Source of the DNA: Rhodococcus spelaei
Lineage (GTDB): Bacteria > Actinomycetota > Actinomycetes > Mycobacteriales > Mycobacteriaceae
Direction: 5' to 3'
NCBI RefSeq assembly: GCF_006704125.1
Contig: NZ_VIGH01000005.1
Span: forward strand, 124,001 to 188,000
Length of the DNA stretch: 64,000 nt
The notes beneath the pieces were generated by a model that worked only from the letters and a program-made list of their open reading frames with translations, was not told the DNA's origin and made no database searches. Position numbers and translations under genes: made by a program. Positions 43,223 through 54,940 of the stretch are shown here, one piece after another. How positions within the stretch are numbered: the stretch's first letter is position 1; each line of letters starts with the position of its first letter.

Positions 43223-44466
43223 GGTCACGGTTGGTTCGCGTGCAGCTGGTCGCGTTCGTGCTCGTCGCGATCGTCGGGTTGGTGTACGTGGGCGGGAAGT
43301 ACGTGCGCCTGGACAATCTGCTCGGCTTCGGCCAGTACACGGTCAAGGCCGACTTCCCGGACTCGGGCGGCATCTTCACCAATGCCGAGGTCACCTACCG
43401 CGGCGTTCCGGTCGGCACGGTCGGCGACCTGCACCTGACCAACGACGGGGTCGAGGTGGACCTCAAGCTCAAGTCCGGCGCTCCCAAGGTTCCGGCCACG
43501 GCCAAGGCGGTTGTCGCCAACCGGTCCGCGATCGGCGAGCAGTATGTCGATCTGCAGCCGACCAGCGACGAGGGCCCGTTCCTCGAGGACGGGTCGGTGA
43601 TCACGAGGAAGAACACCGCCATCCCGGTGCCGGTGGAGGCGGTGCTCTCGAGCACCAACTCGCTGGTGCGGTCGGTGCCGCTGGAGGCGCTGAACACCAC
43701 TGTCACCGAGCTGGGCAAGGCGTTCGACGGCAAGGGCGACGACCTGCAGAAGCTCGTCGACTCGGTCAACTCGTTCACGAAGACCGGCATCGAGAACCTG
43801 CCGCAGACGCTGAAGCTGATCCACGACAGCCGGACCGTGCTGGACACCCAGTCCGAGCAGTCGTCGTCGATCAAGCAGTTCAGCTCCGACCTGAACCTGA
43901 TCTCGGCGCAGCTCAAGTCCAACGATCCGGACATTCGCCGGCTGATCGGTACGGGAACGGCTGCCAGCGACCAGGTCGGCTCGCTGATCGGCACTGCCGG
44001 CCCGGCGTTGACGACGGACCTGTCCAACCTGTCGCTGGTCACGCAGGCGCTCGGACCACGCAGCATCGCACTGAACATCCTGCTGACGTTCCTGCCCGCG
44101 CTGGCGGCGGGCGCGAGCACTGCCGCGCCCGGCGACGGGACGCTGCACCAGGGTCTGCTTCTCGAGATGAACCAGCCGCCGCCCTGCACACAGGGCTACG
44201 AGGGGACCTACGAGATCCTCGCCCAGATGAAGAAGGACAACCCGAACTTCGATCCGACCCGGGACGAGTTCCCGCTGAACACGAAGGCGAACTGCACCAC
44301 GCCGCTGGGCAGCGTCACCGGCGTTCGGAGCGCGAACCGGGTTGTGTACGCGGACCCACAGACCCCGCAGCCGTGGGACAACAAGCCGAAGAAGGCGCCG
44401 GAGACGCTGAACCTCAATCCGATCGCGACTCAGCTCGCCACCCTGCTCGGGGTCACGCCCAAGTAG
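43219..44466 (+). CDS. Mce family protein MceF
   Basis: A 415-residue last Mce subunit: N-terminal span VQLVAFVLVAIVGLVYVGG, MCE domain with FPDSGGIFTNAEVTYRGVPVGTVGDL and VVANRSAIGEQYVDLQP, helical region (VLSSTNSLVRSVPLEALNTTVTELGKAF...), and a C-terminal domain with two Cys (QPPPCTQGYEG, TKANCTTP). The ATG overlaps the mceE stop. A 30-base tandem repeat follows the stop. Confidence 0.93.
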   Translation: MRSRLVRVQLVAFVLVAIVGLVYVGGKYVRLDNLLGFGQYTVKADFPDSGGIFTNAEVTYRGVPVGTVGDLHLTNDGVEVDLKLKSGAPKVPATAKAVVANRSAIGEQYVDLQPTSDEGPFLEDGSVITRKNTAIPVPVEAVLSSTNSLVRSVPLEALNTTVTELGKAFDGKGDDLQKLVDSVNSFTKTGIENLPQTLKLIHDSRTVLDTQSEQSSSIKQFSSDLNLISAQLKSNDPDIRRLIGTGTAASDQVGSLIGTAGPALTTDLSNLSLVTQALGPRSIALNILLTFLPALAAGASTAAPGDGTLHQGLLLEMNQPPPCTQGYEGTYEILAQMKKDNPNFDPTRDEFPLNTKANCTTPLGSVTGVRSANRVVYADPQTPQPWDNKPKKAPETLNLNPIATQLATLLGVTPK

Positions 44467-44478
44467 GTCGCAAACATA

Positions 44479-44564
44479 TTCCGAGGCTGCGCCCGAGTCG
44501 GCGTCATCTTCCGAGGCTGCGCCCGAGTCGGCGTCATCTTCCGAGGCTGCGCCCGAGTCGGCGT
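44479..44564. repeat. 30-bp tandem repeat, three copies, after mceF
   Basis: A 30-base unit starting TTCCGAGGCTGCGCCCGAGT recurs exactly at 44479 and 44509 and again, for 26 bases, at 44539. It lies wholly in the 135-base gap between mceF and the first Mce-associated gene and shows no strong hairpin. The period is a multiple of three, but no supported reading frame runs through it. Confidence 0.9.
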
Positions 44565-44579
44565 TCACAGGGCCGAAGT

Positions 44580-44591
44580 TACTAGGTAGTA
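44580..44591 (+). promoter_or_regulatory. Candidate operator before the Mce-associated genes
   Basis: TACTA (44580-44584) and TAGTA (44587-44591) form a perfect dyad with a two-base centre, ten bases upstream of the GTG. It has the same TACTN-N2-NAGTA plan as the dyad in the mceG promoter. Confidence 0.5.
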
Positions 44592-44601
44592 GGGTAGAAA
44601 C

Positions 44602-45228
44602 GTGATGCGTAGCACGAAACTGCAGAAGGCCGCTCTGGCGGCGGTGAGCGTGCTCGCTGTCGTCGCACTCGGATTCGCCGTCTGGCTCGGCTACGGCTGG
44701 GGGCATGCGTTCTTCAGTGACAAGCCGGCGGCCGCCGCCCGCGACGATGCGCTGACGGGTGCGCGGCAGGCGGCGATCAACCTCAACACGGTCGATTCCG
44801 CGAACCTCGACAAGACCTTCGCAGACATGGAGTCGTCGATCACCGGCGACGACATGCTGAAGTCGCTCAGTGACACCAAGGGTCAGATGACCGAGCAGGT
44901 CAAGCAGACCGGCGCCAAGAGTGAGGCGCAGGTCGTCGACGCGGCACTCACCGAGTTCAGTCGGGACGAGGGCACGGCGACCTCGCTGGTCGTGCTGACC
45001 ACCACCACGACGTGGCCCAACAAGCCCGCCAACAAGGTGAAGGTGACCATGCGCATCGGTCTGACCGATGTCGACGGCACCTGGAAGGCGTCGAAGGTCG
45101 AGAACGTCGGTGCACCGTTGGCCATGGATGCGGGCAGTGCCGCTCCCGCGCCGACCACCGAACCCGCACCGGCGCCTGCGCCAGCCCCCGAGGCGCCCGC
45201 GCCGGCAGCGAACTCGGGCGGACAGTAG
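44602..45228 (+). CDS. Mce-associated membrane protein (first)
   Basis: A 208-residue protein with one N-terminal membrane span (AALAAVSVLAVVALGFAVWLGYGW). A periplasmic domain with the Mam fold pattern follows: ARDDALTGARQAAINLNTVDSANLDKTFADMESSITGD, then QVVDAALTEFSRDEGTATSLVVLTTTTTWPN. A Pro/Ala-rich tail completes it. GTG or the adjacent ATG (44605) is the start. Mce-associated proteins lie after mceF in all mycobacterial mce operons and stabilise or assist the importer. Confidence 0.85.
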   Translation: MMRSTKLQKAALAAVSVLAVVALGFAVWLGYGWGHAFFSDKPAAAARDDALTGARQAAINLNTVDSANLDKTFADMESSITGDDMLKSLSDTKGQMTEQVKQTGAKSEAQVVDAALTEFSRDEGTATSLVVLTTTTTWPNKPANKVKVTMRIGLTDVDGTWKASKVENVGAPLAMDAGSAAPAPTTEPAPAPAPAPEAPAPAANSGGQ

Positions 45229-45275
45229 CGGCACTCAGCCCTACGCCCGCCGAGGAATCCAAGGAGTATCGAACA

Positions 45276-46157
45276 GTGCCCCCAACTCGTCGCACCAGCA
45301 ACACGCCGCCGCCCAAGGGGCGCCGTCCCAAGGTCGCCGGAACCGGGCCCGCAGGGAGCCGCAAGGCGGCCGCTGCACCCGTGGAGGAGGTCCGGGAGCC
45401 CGAGGTCGCCGCGACGCAGTCGCTCGATCCGGAGCCCGCAACCACGACGCCCGCGGTCGCCGCGACCGAGCCCACGCCCGAGGTCGAGGTCGAGATCCCG
45501 GCGGGCGCGTCAGTCGACACCCCGGATGCCGCGGAGGGTGCCGGTGCGGCGGCGGAGCCCGAGTTGCCGCGCAAGAAGATCAACCGCACCAGCGCGTTGC
45601 GCCCCCGGGGGGCGTCGGAGTCCGCAGGTGCCGCGGCCGAAGCGGCCACGGGACCCGGCGAGTCCGATCGAGGCGCCTGGAAGCCGGTCGTGGTGGTCGG
45701 TGCGGTGGCGGTCGTGCTGGGCGCCTTCGCGGTCGTCGCGGCGTTCGAGCCGGGTGCGGACGTGTCCAACCGGGCCTGGGTGGACACCTCGGCGACCTCG
45801 AAGGTCACCGCCGACGCGAAGCACGCCATCGAGACGCTCTACACCTACAAGTTCGACACGGTCGACCAGGACTTCGACAACGCCCGCGCGGTCCTCACGG
45901 ACAACATGCGCACGGAGTTCGACAAGACCGCGAAGGTCACCCGGGATGCCGTCGTGCAGACGAAGACCGCGACAAGTGCGCAGGTCACGGACATCGGCGC
46001 CAAGTTGCTCTCCGACGACAAGGCGGAGTTGGTGGCCAGCATGAACGTCAGTGCGAGCAATGACGGTCAGGCGCAGGGGAGTGCCGAGGGCCCGCTGTCG
46101 GTGACCATGACGAAGGTCGGCGACACCTGGTTGCTCTCCGACATCCGGGACCGCTGA
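45276..46157 (+). CDS. Mce-associated membrane protein (second)
   Basis: A 293-residue protein. The first ~145 residues are a Pro/Ala/Glu-rich cytoplasmic region; a membrane span (KPVVVVGAVAVVLGAFAVVAAF) and a periplasmic Mam domain (TADAKHAIETLYTYKFDTVDQDFDNARAVLTDNMRTEFDK...QVTDIGAKLLSDDKAELVASMNVSASN...VTMTKVGDTWLLSDI) follow. GTG start with AAGGAG nine bases upstream, 47 bases after the first Mce-associated gene. The periplasmic part resembles that of its neighbour, suggesting a paired role. Confidence 0.85.
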   Translation: MPPTRRTSNTPPPKGRRPKVAGTGPAGSRKAAAAPVEEVREPEVAATQSLDPEPATTTPAVAATEPTPEVEVEIPAGASVDTPDAAEGAGAAAEPELPRKKINRTSALRPRGASESAGAAAEAATGPGESDRGAWKPVVVVGAVAVVLGAFAVVAAFEPGADVSNRAWVDTSATSKVTADAKHAIETLYTYKFDTVDQDFDNARAVLTDNMRTEFDKTAKVTRDAVVQTKTATSAQVTDIGAKLLSDDKAELVASMNVSASNDGQAQGSAEGPLSVTMTKVGDTWLLSDIRDR

Positions 46158-46358
46158 CGGCCCGGTTGGGGCGTCGCTTCGGCGATCCGTCGGGCGAATC
46201 GCGGGACGAGGTCTTGACGCGGCGGGCGTGACGCGTCACTCTATTGGCGAGACATGCGAGTGATCGCGGGTCTGTGCGGGTTCGCGCCGGCGCAAATGGA
46301 GGCACTGCGCGCGAGTGACGGCATGGATGCACGAACCTCGCCAATGCCTGGCTGTATC

Positions 46359-46434
46359 GCCATGTGTGGCCCGCGTTGCGCCATTCGTGGTCGTCTCGCC
46401 GCCACTCGTGGTCCGTATTGCCATTCGTGGTCGT
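46359..46434. repeat. Four degenerate 15-bp direct repeats upstream of rpoB
   Basis: Copies of GCCATTCGTGGTCGT: 46380-46394 and 46420-46434 are identical, 46401-46415 and 46359-46373 differ at a few bases. The spacing is 21, 21 and 19 bases, about two helical turns, which would place the copies on one DNA face. They lie in the 570-base gene-free stretch 46158-46729, where I see no supported gene on either strand. Confidence 0.65.
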
Positions 46435-46494
46435 ATTGCACAGTGCCTGGACGCCTGCTTCTCGGCAGGATCCGCTGGTCGTAGGCCGCGGATG

Positions 46495-46524
46495 TTGGCT
46501 TGCTGCCGCGCCCGGTTGTATTCT
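46495..46524 (+). promoter_or_regulatory. Candidate rpoB promoter
   Basis: TTGGCT (46495-46500) and TATTCT (46519-46524) with an 18-base spacer, 61 bases after the last direct repeat. Transcription would start near 46531 and give a leader of about 200 bases. Confidence 0.45.
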
Positions 46525-46594
46525 GCGCCGGTTTCCGGTACCTTTGGACGTTGCGCTGGCTGCCTCCTGTCCACCTCTCGACCTCACCGCGTGT

Positions 46595-46608
46595 GAAGCG
46601 ATCGCTTC
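46595..46608. promoter_or_regulatory. 14-bp perfect palindrome in the rpoB leader
   Basis: GAAGCGATCGCTTC is a perfect palindrome without a spacer, between the candidate promoter and the rpoB start. It could bind a protein or fold in RNA; its role is unknown. Confidence 0.4.
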
Positions 46609-46729
46609 CTACGTCTGTTGACGAGTTTCGTTCGGGTTGTAACCAGCGAATTCGCCCCACAGAAGAAGCAGATACAGCGGCGGTCGCAACAGCACGAGCG
46701 GCCCGCGTGAGGTGCTGGAAGGACGCATC

Positions 46730-49700
46730 TTGGCAGTCTCTAGCCAGACCAAGGCAGTTGCCGGAATCCCCGGAGCCCCGAAGAGGGTCTCGTTCGCGAA
46801 AATTCGCGAGCCTCTCGAAGTCCCCGGGCTACTTGATCTACAGACCGATTCCTTCGAATGGTTGATCGGCTCGCCGGCATCTCGCGAGCGGGCCAAGGCC
46901 CGTGGCGACGAGGGTGCCACCGGCGGTCTGGAGGACATCCTCACCGAGCTGTCCCCGATCGAGGATTTCTCGGGCTCGATGTCCCTGTCCTTCTCGGACC
47001 CGCGCTTCGACGAGGTCAAGGCCTCGACTGACGAGTGCAAAGACAAGGACATGACGTACGCGGCCCCGCTGTTCGTCACGGCCGAGTTCATCAACAACAA
47101 CACCGGCGAGATCAAGAGCCAGACGGTCTTCATGGGTGATTTCCCGATGATGACCGACAAGGGCACCTTCATCATCAACGGCACCGAGCGCGTCGTCGTT
47201 TCGCAGCTCGTGCGTTCGCCCGGCGTGTACTTCGACCACTCGGTCGACAAGGCCACCGAGAAGGACCTGCACAGCGTCAAGGTGATCCCGGGCCGCGGTG
47301 CGTGGCTCGAGTTCGACGTGGACAAGCGCGACACCGTCGGCGTCCGCATCGACCGCAAGCGTCGTCAGCCGGTCACCGTGCTGCTCAAGGCCCTCGGCTG
47401 GACCACCGAGCAGATCACCGAGCGTTTCGGCTTCTCGGAGATCCTCATGGCCACGCTGGAGAAGGACAACACCGCCGGCACCGACGAGGCGCTGCTCGAC
47501 ATCTACCGCAAGCTGCGCCCGGGCGAGCCGCCGACCAAGGAGTCCGCGCAGACCCTGCTGGAGAACCTGTTCTTCAAGGAGAAGCGCTACGACCTCGCTC
47601 GCGTGGGTCGTTACAAGATCAACAAGAAGCTCGGCCTGAACGCGGGCCAGCCGATCACGGCGTCGACCCTCACCGAGGAAGACATCGTCGCGACGATCGA
47701 GTACCTGGTGCGCCTGCACGGCGGTGACACCACGATGACCGCTCCCGGCGGCGTCGAGGTGCCGGTCGAGGTCGACGACATCGACCACTTCGGTAACCGT
47801 CGTCTCCGCACCGTGGGCGAGCTGATCCAGAACCAGATCCGGGTGGGCCTGTCCCGCATGGAGCGCGTCGTGCGCGAGCGGATGACGACTCAGGACGTCG
47901 AGGCGATCACGCCGCAGACCCTGATCAACATCCGTCCCGTCGTGGCCGCGATCAAGGAGTTCTTCGGAACCTCCCAGCTCTCGCAGTTCATGGACCAGAA
48001 CAACCCGCTGTCGGGCCTGACCCACAAGCGTCGCCTGTCGGCGCTGGGCCCCGGTGGTCTGTCCCGTGAGCGTGCCGGCCTCGAGGTGCGCGACGTGCAC
48101 CCGTCGCACTACGGCCGCATGTGCCCGATCGAGACCCCTGAGGGTCCGAACATCGGCCTGATCGGTTCGCTGTCGGTGTACGCCCGGGTCAACCCGTTCG
48201 GCTTCATCGAGACCCCGTACCGCAAGGTCGTCGACGGTCAGGTCACCGACCAGGTGGACTACCTGACCGCGGACGAGGAGGACCGGCACGTCGTCGCGCA
48301 GGCCAACTCGCCCGTCGACTCCGCCGGGCACTTCACCGACGAGCGGGTCCTGGTCCGCGTCAAGGGCGGCGAGGTCGAGTACGTCGCGTCCACCGCGGTC
48401 GACTACATGGACGTCTCGCCGCGACAGATGGTCTCCGTCGCGACCGCGATGATTCCGTTCCTCGAGCACGACGACGCCAACCGCGCACTGATGGGCGCGA
48501 ACATGCAGCGTCAGGCCGTGCCGCTGGTCCGTTCCGAGGCGCCGTTGGTCGGCACCGGCATGGAACTGCGGGCCGCGGTCGACGCCGGCGACGTCGTCGT
48601 CACCGAGAAGACCGGTGTCGTCGAGGAGGTCTCGGCCGACTACGTCACCGTGATGGCGGATGACGGCAGCCGCAAGACGTACCGGATGCGCAAGTTCGCT
48701 CGCTCGAACCAGGGCACCTGTGCCAACCAGCGTCCGATCGTGGACGAGGGTCAGCGCGTCGAGGCCGGTCAGGTCCTCGCCGACGGTCCTTGCACCGAGG
48801 ACGGCGAGATGGCCCTCGGCAAGAACCTGCTCGTGGCGATCATGCCGTGGGAAGGCCACAACTACGAGGACGCGATCATCCTGTCGCAGCGCCTCGTGGA
48901 GGAGGACGTGCTCACCTCGATCCACATCGAGGAGCACGAGATCGATGCCCGCGACACCAAGCTCGGTGCCGAGGAGATCACCCGGGACATCCCGAACGTC
49001 TCCGACGAGGTTCTCGCGGACCTGGACGAGCGTGGCATCATCCGGATCGGCGCGGAGGTTCGCGACGGCGACGTGCTGGTCGGCAAGGTCACCCCGAAGG
49101 GCGAGACGGAGCTGACCCCCGAGGAGCGCCTGCTGCGCGCCATCTTCGGTGAGAAGGCGCGCGAGGTGCGCGACACCTCGCTGAAGGTGCCGCACGGCGA
49201 GAACGGCAAGGTCATCGGCATCCGCGTGTTCTCGCGTGAGGATGACGACGACTTGCCCCCCGGCGTCAACGAGCTGGTCCGCGTCTACGTGGCCCAGAAG
49301 CGCAAGATCCAGGACGGCGACAAGCTCGCCGGCCGCCACGGCAACAAGGGCGTCATCGGCAAGATCCTCCCGCAGGAGGACATGCCGTTCCTGCCCGACG
49401 GCACCCCGGTCGACATCATCCTGAACACGCACGGCGTCCCGCGTCGTATGAACATCGGTCAGGTGCTCGAAACCCACCTCGGGTGGATCGGCAAGGCCGG
49501 CTGGAACGTGCAGATCGCGTCCGACGGGACCCGTCCCGACTGGGCGCAGAACCTGCCCGAGGAGATGCTCTCCGCTCCCGTCGACTCGAACATCGCCACC
49601 CCGGTGTTCGACGGCGCGAAGGAGGACGAGCTCACGGGTCTGCTCGCGTCGACTCTGCCGAACCGTGACGGCGACCGGATGGTCGGCGCGGACGGAAAGG

Positions 49701-50218
49701 CCACCCTGTTCGACGGCCGCTCCGGCGAGCCGTTCCCGTACCCGGTGTCGGTCGGCTACATGTACATCATCAAGCTGCACCACCTGGTCGACGACAAGAT
49801 CCACGCCCGTTCGACCGGTCCGTACTCGATGATCACGCAGCAGCCGCTCGGCGGTAAGGCCCAGTTCGGTGGCCAGCGCTTCGGTGAGATGGAGTGCTGG
49901 GCGATGCAGGCCTACGGTGCGGCGTACACGCTGCAGGAGCTGCTGACCATCAAGTCGGACGACGTGGTCGGTCGCGTGAAGGTGTACGAGGCGATCGTCA
50001 AGGGCGAGAACATCCCCGAGCCCGGCATCCCCGAGTCGTTCAAGGTGCTCCTCAAGGAGCTCCAGTCGCTCTGCCTCAACGTGGAGGTGCTGTCCTCGGA
50101 CGGCGCGGCCATCGAGATGCGCGACGGCGACGACGAGGACCTCGAGCGTGCGGCGGCGAACCTGGGCATCAACCTGTCCAGGAACGAAGCGGCGACCGTG
50201 GACGACCTCGCGAACTAG
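46730..50218 (+). CDS. rpoB: DNA-directed RNA polymerase subunit beta
   Basis: An 1162-residue RpoB, colinear with mycobacterial Rpo[58 protein letters not shown] (in parts) and the C-terminal [17 protein letters not shown]. The TTG at 46730 has GGAAGGA six bases upstream; a GTG six codons earlier (46712) is the alternative and gives 1168 residues. The rifampicin-resistance region at about 47966-48049 reads [29 protein letters not shown] in segments, with the Asp, His and Ser positions linked to resistance all wild type. It is followed by rpoC. Confidence 0.97.
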   Translation: MAVSSQTKAVAGIPGAPKRVSFAKIREPLEVPGLLDLQTDSFEWLIGSPASRERAKARGDEGATGGLEDILTELSPIEDFSGSMSLSFSDPRFDEVKASTDECKDKDMTYAAPLFVTAEFINNNTGEIKSQTVFMGDFPMMTDKGTFIINGTERVVVSQLVRSPGVYFDHSVDKATEKDLHSVKVIPGRGAWLEFDVDKRDTVGVRIDRKRRQPVTVLLKALGWTTEQITERFGFSEILMATLEKDNTAGTDEALLDIYRKLRPGEPPTKESAQTLLENLFFKEKRYDLARVGRYKINKKLGLNAGQPITASTLTEEDIVATIEYLVRLHGGDTTMTAPGGVEVPVEVDDIDHFGNRRLRTVGELIQNQIRVGLSRMERVVRERMTTQDVEAITPQTLINIRPVVAAIKEFFGTSQLSQFMDQNNPLSGLTHKRRLSALGPGGLSRERAGLEVRDVHPSHYGRMCPIETPEGPNIGLIGSLSVYARVNPFGFIETPYRKVVDGQVTDQVDYLTADEEDRHVVAQANSPVDSAGHFTDERVLVRVKGGEVEYVASTAVDYMDVSPRQMVSVATAMIPFLEHDDANRALMGANMQRQAVPLVRSEAPLVGTGMELRAAVDAGDVVVTEKTGVVEEVSADYVTVMADDGSRKTYRMRKFARSNQGTCANQRPIVDEGQRVEAGQVLADGPCTEDGEMALGKNLLVAIMPWEGHNYEDAIILSQRLVEEDVLTSIHIEEHEIDARDTKLGAEEITRDIPNVSDEVLADLDERGIIRIGAEVRDGDVLVGKVTPKGETELTPEERLLRAIFGEKAREVRDTSLKVPHGENGKVIGIRVFSREDDDDLPPGVNELVRVYVAQKRKIQDGDKLAGRHGNKGVIGKILPQEDMPFLPDGTPVDIILNTHGVPRRMNIGQVLETHLGWIGKAGWNVQIASDGTRPDWAQNLPEEMLSAPVDSNIATPVFDGAKEDELTGLLASTLPNRDGDRMVGADGKATLFDGRSGEPFPYPVSVGYMYIIKLHHLVDDKIHARSTGPYSMITQQPLGGKAQFGGQRFGEMECWAMQAYGAAYTLQELLTIKSDDVVGRVKVYEAIVKGENIPEPGIPESFKVLLKELQSLCLNVEVLSSDGAAIEMRDGDDEDLERAAANLGINLSRNEAATVDDLAN

Positions 50219-50227
50219 GTGTTTGGT

Positions 50228-50259
50228 CCCCGGGCCACGTCGAAAGATGTGGCCCGGGG
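50228..50259 (+). terminator. Intercistronic hairpin between rpoB and rpoC
   Basis: An 11-base-pair perfect stem (50228-50238 with 50249-50259) with a ten-base loop lies just after the rpoB stop; no T run follows. As rpoC is expected to be co-transcribed, it may be a processing or partial attenuation site and not a full terminator. Confidence 0.5.
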
Positions 50260-50341
50260 GCGTAGCCCACATTTGAATTTGGCAGACAGGTAGGCGCCCG
50301 CGAGGGCGCAAACCATAATCCCTCTGGGGAAAGGAAGTTAC

Positions 50342-54304
<3,963 letters not shown>

Positions 54305-54318
54305 CCCGTCTGTTCGAC

Positions 54319-54360
54319 GAAACGGCCCCCGCCCCCATCAATGGGTGCGGGGGTCGTTTC
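54319..54360 (+). terminator. Terminator after rpoC
   Basis: GAAACGGCCCCCGC (54319-54332) pairs with GCGGGGGTCGTTTC (54347-54360), one G-T pair, with an inner CCCAT/ATGGG. It is the end of the rpoBC operon. Confidence 0.85.
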
Positions 54361-54413
54361 GCGTCTACTGTGGGAACAAACCGGACATCGGTTTCGCGAG
54401 CACGGAGGACGCC

Positions 54414-54617
54414 ATGGCAGGCAAGGGAATCGACAAGGTGAAGACGCAGGCCGCGCTCGAGACGGTCCGGGAGAGCCCGGCCATCGCGTTGATGGTGGCC
54501 ACCCCTGGCATCGTGCTGTTCGGTCTCGGCTGGTGGCTGCTCGGGTTCTGGCCCACTCTGCTGATCGCCGTGATCCTCGGCGTGGTCGTCGTTGCAGGAC
54601 GGAAGTTCCTCGGCTGA
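54414..54617 (+). CDS. Small membrane protein of unknown function
   Basis: A 67-residue protein: a polar N-terminus MAGKGIDKVKTQAALETVRESP, then a Gly/Trp-rich hydrophobic hairpin AIALMVATPGIVLFGLGWWLLG and FWPTLLIAVILGVVVVAG, ending RKFLG. Two membrane spans are likely. The ATG has GGAGGA seven bases upstream. Codon use and the ribosome site support a real gene. No family recognised. About 320 gene-free bases follow. Confidence 0.65.
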   Translation: MAGKGIDKVKTQAALETVRESPAIALMVATPGIVLFGLGWWLLGFWPTLLIAVILGVVVVAGRKFLG

Positions 54618-54940
54618 CGGTCGGTACTCAGCGCTCGCAGTCGAGGGCCGCGAGCTGCGCCTCCGGGTAGCGCGCGCCGGCGATCACGGCTTCGTGCCGG
54701 CGCCTGCCGGCGAGGTCCGATCCGATCAGCGTCGTGATCCCGGACGCGTCCCAGTCGTTGCTGGTGTACGCCCCGCGGCCGGGCGCCGAGGGCCCGCGAG
54801 AAGCTCGAGTTGCTGCGCGTGATCGGTACCCGGACGCTGAGCTGAGCGGAACGGTCCGACTATCGTTCGACCTCTGTGACTTTGCTCGCACGACCCAGGT
54901 ATTGTTGCGAGAACAGGTTCTAGTTCGGAGGAGACCGACA
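54618..54940. other. Gene-free stretch with a possible gene remnant
   Basis: No complete gene is evident in this stretch. On the minus strand, a frame ending with a stop at 54628 reads through ~170 bases as plausible protein sequence (GRGAYTSNDWDASGITTLIG and SDLAGRRRHEAVIAGARY, then PEAQLAALDCER), without a start or upstream partner. It may be the C-terminal stub of a lost gene. The last ~90 bases before 54941 carry the promoter region and GGAGGAGA ribosome site of the next gene. Confidence 0.35.

Noticed and set aside
44479-44564. Coding continuation of mceF through the 30-bp repeat
   Set aside because: The mceF frame has a proper stop at 44464-44466 and the repeat is in frames without start or domain support.
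43225-45234. Long minus-strand frame across mceF, the 30-bp repeat and the first Mce-associated gene
   Set aside because: It is antisense to two well-supported genes, and its repeats only reflect the intergenic 30-base array.
46048-46587. Minus-strand frame with repeated HEWR-like residues upstream of rpoB
   Set aside because: The amino-acid repeat comes from the DNA direct repeats; neither end has a ribosome site and the composition is not protein-like.
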